Below, piece after piece: positions 14,058-14,948 of a stretch of 14,948 bases of DNA; positions within the stretch are counted from its first letter, which is position 1; the number at the start of each line of letters is the position of its first letter. The notes beneath the pieces are model-generated. The model worked only from the letters and a program-made list of their open reading frames with translations, did no database searches and was not told where the DNA came from. This DNA comes from Spartobacteria bacterium (GTDB lineage: Bacteria > Verrucomicrobiota > Verrucomicrobiia > Chthoniobacterales > UBA10450): the NCBI GenBank assembly GCA_003445855.1, contig DMCG01000140.1, positions 1-14,948 on the forward strand, written 5' to 3'. The position numbers and the translations under genes are program-made.

Positions 14058-14449
14058 ATGAGTACATACTTCAACGCCATCGATACGGACGAAGGCCCAG
14101 TTCACATTCTGACCAAGAGTCGGTGGTTGGGTATTTTCCCAAACCCTCATACAAGTGTTATGCCGCACCACGCCACAAGCTTAAAGCGGCTAGGCACAGT
14201 CATCAGATGGACGACTAGTGATGCCGGATTACTCGCGACATTGCACAATGCTACCGTTCGCCTCGTTCAGGAGCTTGGCATTTCCGGTCTCGCAGACGTG
14301 GCGAACAGTGCGAAGATGTCGCAGCGCGTCTGGAAAACTTTGGTGGAGCCGGCTCCGGGCTAAGCGAGATAGTAGAAGCCGCTGCGCAGGAAGGCGTATC
14401 CTTTCCAATTTCCAAAGATGTCCTAAAATACATCAAGAATTTCATGTGA
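14058..14449 (+). pseudogene. Small hypothetical gene, apparently frameshifted
   Basis: From the ATG at 14058 (14 nt after the nuclease-like gene) the frame reads MSTYFNAIDTDEGPVHILTK and continues protein-like through LLATLHNATVRLVQELGISGLADVAN before ending at 14363 (101 aa). A different frame (one base back) then reads protein-like without its own start: EDVAARLENFGGAGSG, EIVEAAAQEGVSFPISKDVL and KYIKNFM, stopping at 14447-14449. The simplest reading is one gene of about 130 codons with an indel near 14280-14320, either a real mutation or a sequencing error. Its position directly after the nuclease gene suggests a partner such as an immunity or accessory subunit, but I recognise no family. 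Confidence 0.45.
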
Positions 14450-14463
14450 TCTGTTCTCACAGC

Positions 14464-14514
14464 CGCCATGTGTTGACTCATCAGGAATACGACACAGGCA
14501 AGTGGAAGAAGTAA
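14464..14514 (+). pseudogene. C-terminal remnant of a HigB-type toxin
   Basis: The 16 codons before a TAA read RHVLTHQEYDTGKWKK, very close to the usual end of HigB-family mRNA interferases (…RHVLTHAEYD.GKW). No HigB sequence precedes it; upstream is the end of another gene. It sits exactly where the toxin belongs, its TAA one base before the antitoxin ATG (TAATATG). The toxin is therefore decapitated and inactive. Confidence 0.7.
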
Positions 14515-14515
14515 T

Positions 14516-14743
14516 ATGTCGATCGCCGAACTCGAAAAAGTGACAAAGGCGTGGCCACCGATCTCTCGCGCGGTGCGCGTGCCTCACAGCGAAGGCGATT
14601 ACCAGGAGCTGGCTGAATTGCTTGATCGGGTCACCGATGAGGTTGGCGAAGATGAAAATCATCCGCTGGCTTCGCTGATGGACGTGCTTGGAGTGCTCAT
14701 CGAAAAATACGAGGACGAGCATGTCGCGGAACTGACGGGGTGA
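14516..14743 (+). CDS. HigA-like antitoxin, orphaned
   Basis: 75 aa acidic protein. SEGDYQELAELLDRVTDEVGEDENHPLASLMDVLGVLIEKYEDEHV is the characteristic helical region of HigA-type antitoxins, which bind HigB. The HTH domain that often follows is absent; the frame stops at LTG. Some short family members also lack it, so this may be full length. It normally follows higB in one operon, but here only the last codons of higB remain. Its original promoter is gone and expression would depend on upstream transcription. It could still serve as an anti-toxin against related HigB proteins. Confidence 0.75.
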   Translation: MSIAELEKVTKAWPPISRAVRVPHSEGDYQELAELLDRVTDEVGEDENHPLASLMDVLGVLIEKYEDEHVAELTG

Positions 14744-14764
14744 ATCGCGCCGCGACGAAGAAAC

Positions 14765-14948
14765 TCACGACGCCACCGCCTTCGTAAGATCGACAACTCC
14801 GACAGTAGTCGCGAGCACGCGAAAGCTTTCGGTGCTGCGCCACTCGCTTCGTGATCCCGCAGCAGCGGGAAGATTGCAACCAGTGATACGCCCACTTGCG
14901 AAACGGCTCAGGTTTCAGCAACATGAAAGCAATGAGCGGAGTACGATT
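14765..14948 (-). other. Possible 3' end of a minus-strand gene running off the window
   Basis: On the minus strand one frame near the window edge reads LLKPEPFRKWAYHWLQ (about 14875-14920), and another frame nearer its end reads ATTVGVVDLTKAVAS followed by TGA at 14765-14767. Both look protein-like but are in different frames, separated by the hairpin repeat at 14811-14870. The arrangement could be a gene tail interrupted by that repeat, or chance. No family recognised. Confidence 0.25.
14811..14870. repeat. Two adjacent hairpins, REP-like
   Basis: The first hairpin, 14811-14840, is built from GCG-AGCAC and CGAAAG pairing with CTTTCG and GTGCT-CGC, with single-base bulges. The second, 14855-14870, is TCCCGC-agca-GCGGGA. 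Two compact GC stems within 60 bp repeat the organisation seen at 6039-6098 with different sequence. Located downstream of the HigA-like gene; no T run for a classical terminator. Confidence 0.55.

Overview
The window looks like chromosome of a diderm, LPS-producing, non-model bacterium of moderately high GC. It carries lpxA, a TolC-type outer-membrane protein, the MEP pathway gene ispE and a long-chain polyprenyl synthase. The gene mixture, the many dispersed hairpin repeats and the GTT-type heptamer repeats remind me of soil Verrucomicrobia (Chthoniobacterales-like). That placement is inference from style, not a search result.

Positions 1-6000 are a housekeeping block. ispE (minus strand) is divergent from pyrF, which is followed after 12 nt by a DUF707-like gene. 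A lipoate/octanoate transferase gene comes next. Then follows a tight unit of polyprenyl diphosphate synthase, radC and lpxA, with a 2-nt gap and then a 4-nt TTGA overlap. A 60-bp double-hairpin repeat separates this from a convergent minus-strand unit: moeA, a MarR regulator, a TolC-like outer-membrane protein and a PgeF/YfiH protein whose reading frame overlaps the end of the TolC gene.

At about 10.1 kb a perfect 19-bp inverted repeat precedes a clear sigma70-type promoter and a tRNA-Ser(GCU). Next is an ALDH8A1/AMSDH-like aldehyde dehydrogenase gene with GTT-heptamer tandem repeats on both sides.

From about 11.9 kb to the end the region is accessory and rearranged. A two-gene ParE/RelE-type toxin-antitoxin cassette lies between the aldehyde dehydrogenase gene and a second, diverged copy of that gene's last 192 bp. 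The second copy is interrupted by a 31-nt palindrome-like insert. It is followed by an unrecognised protein whose ATG sits at the junction, a VRR-NUC-like PD-(D/E)XK nuclease, a small gene that appears frameshifted, the decapitated C-terminus of a HigB toxin, an intact-looking HigA-like antitoxin and another hairpin repeat.

I do not see a complete, confidently new system. The strongest candidates for a second look are the tail duplication around the toxin-antitoxin cassette, the in-frame repeat-like insertion inside IspE, the nuclease neighbourhood, and the several families of small palindromic or tandem repeats.
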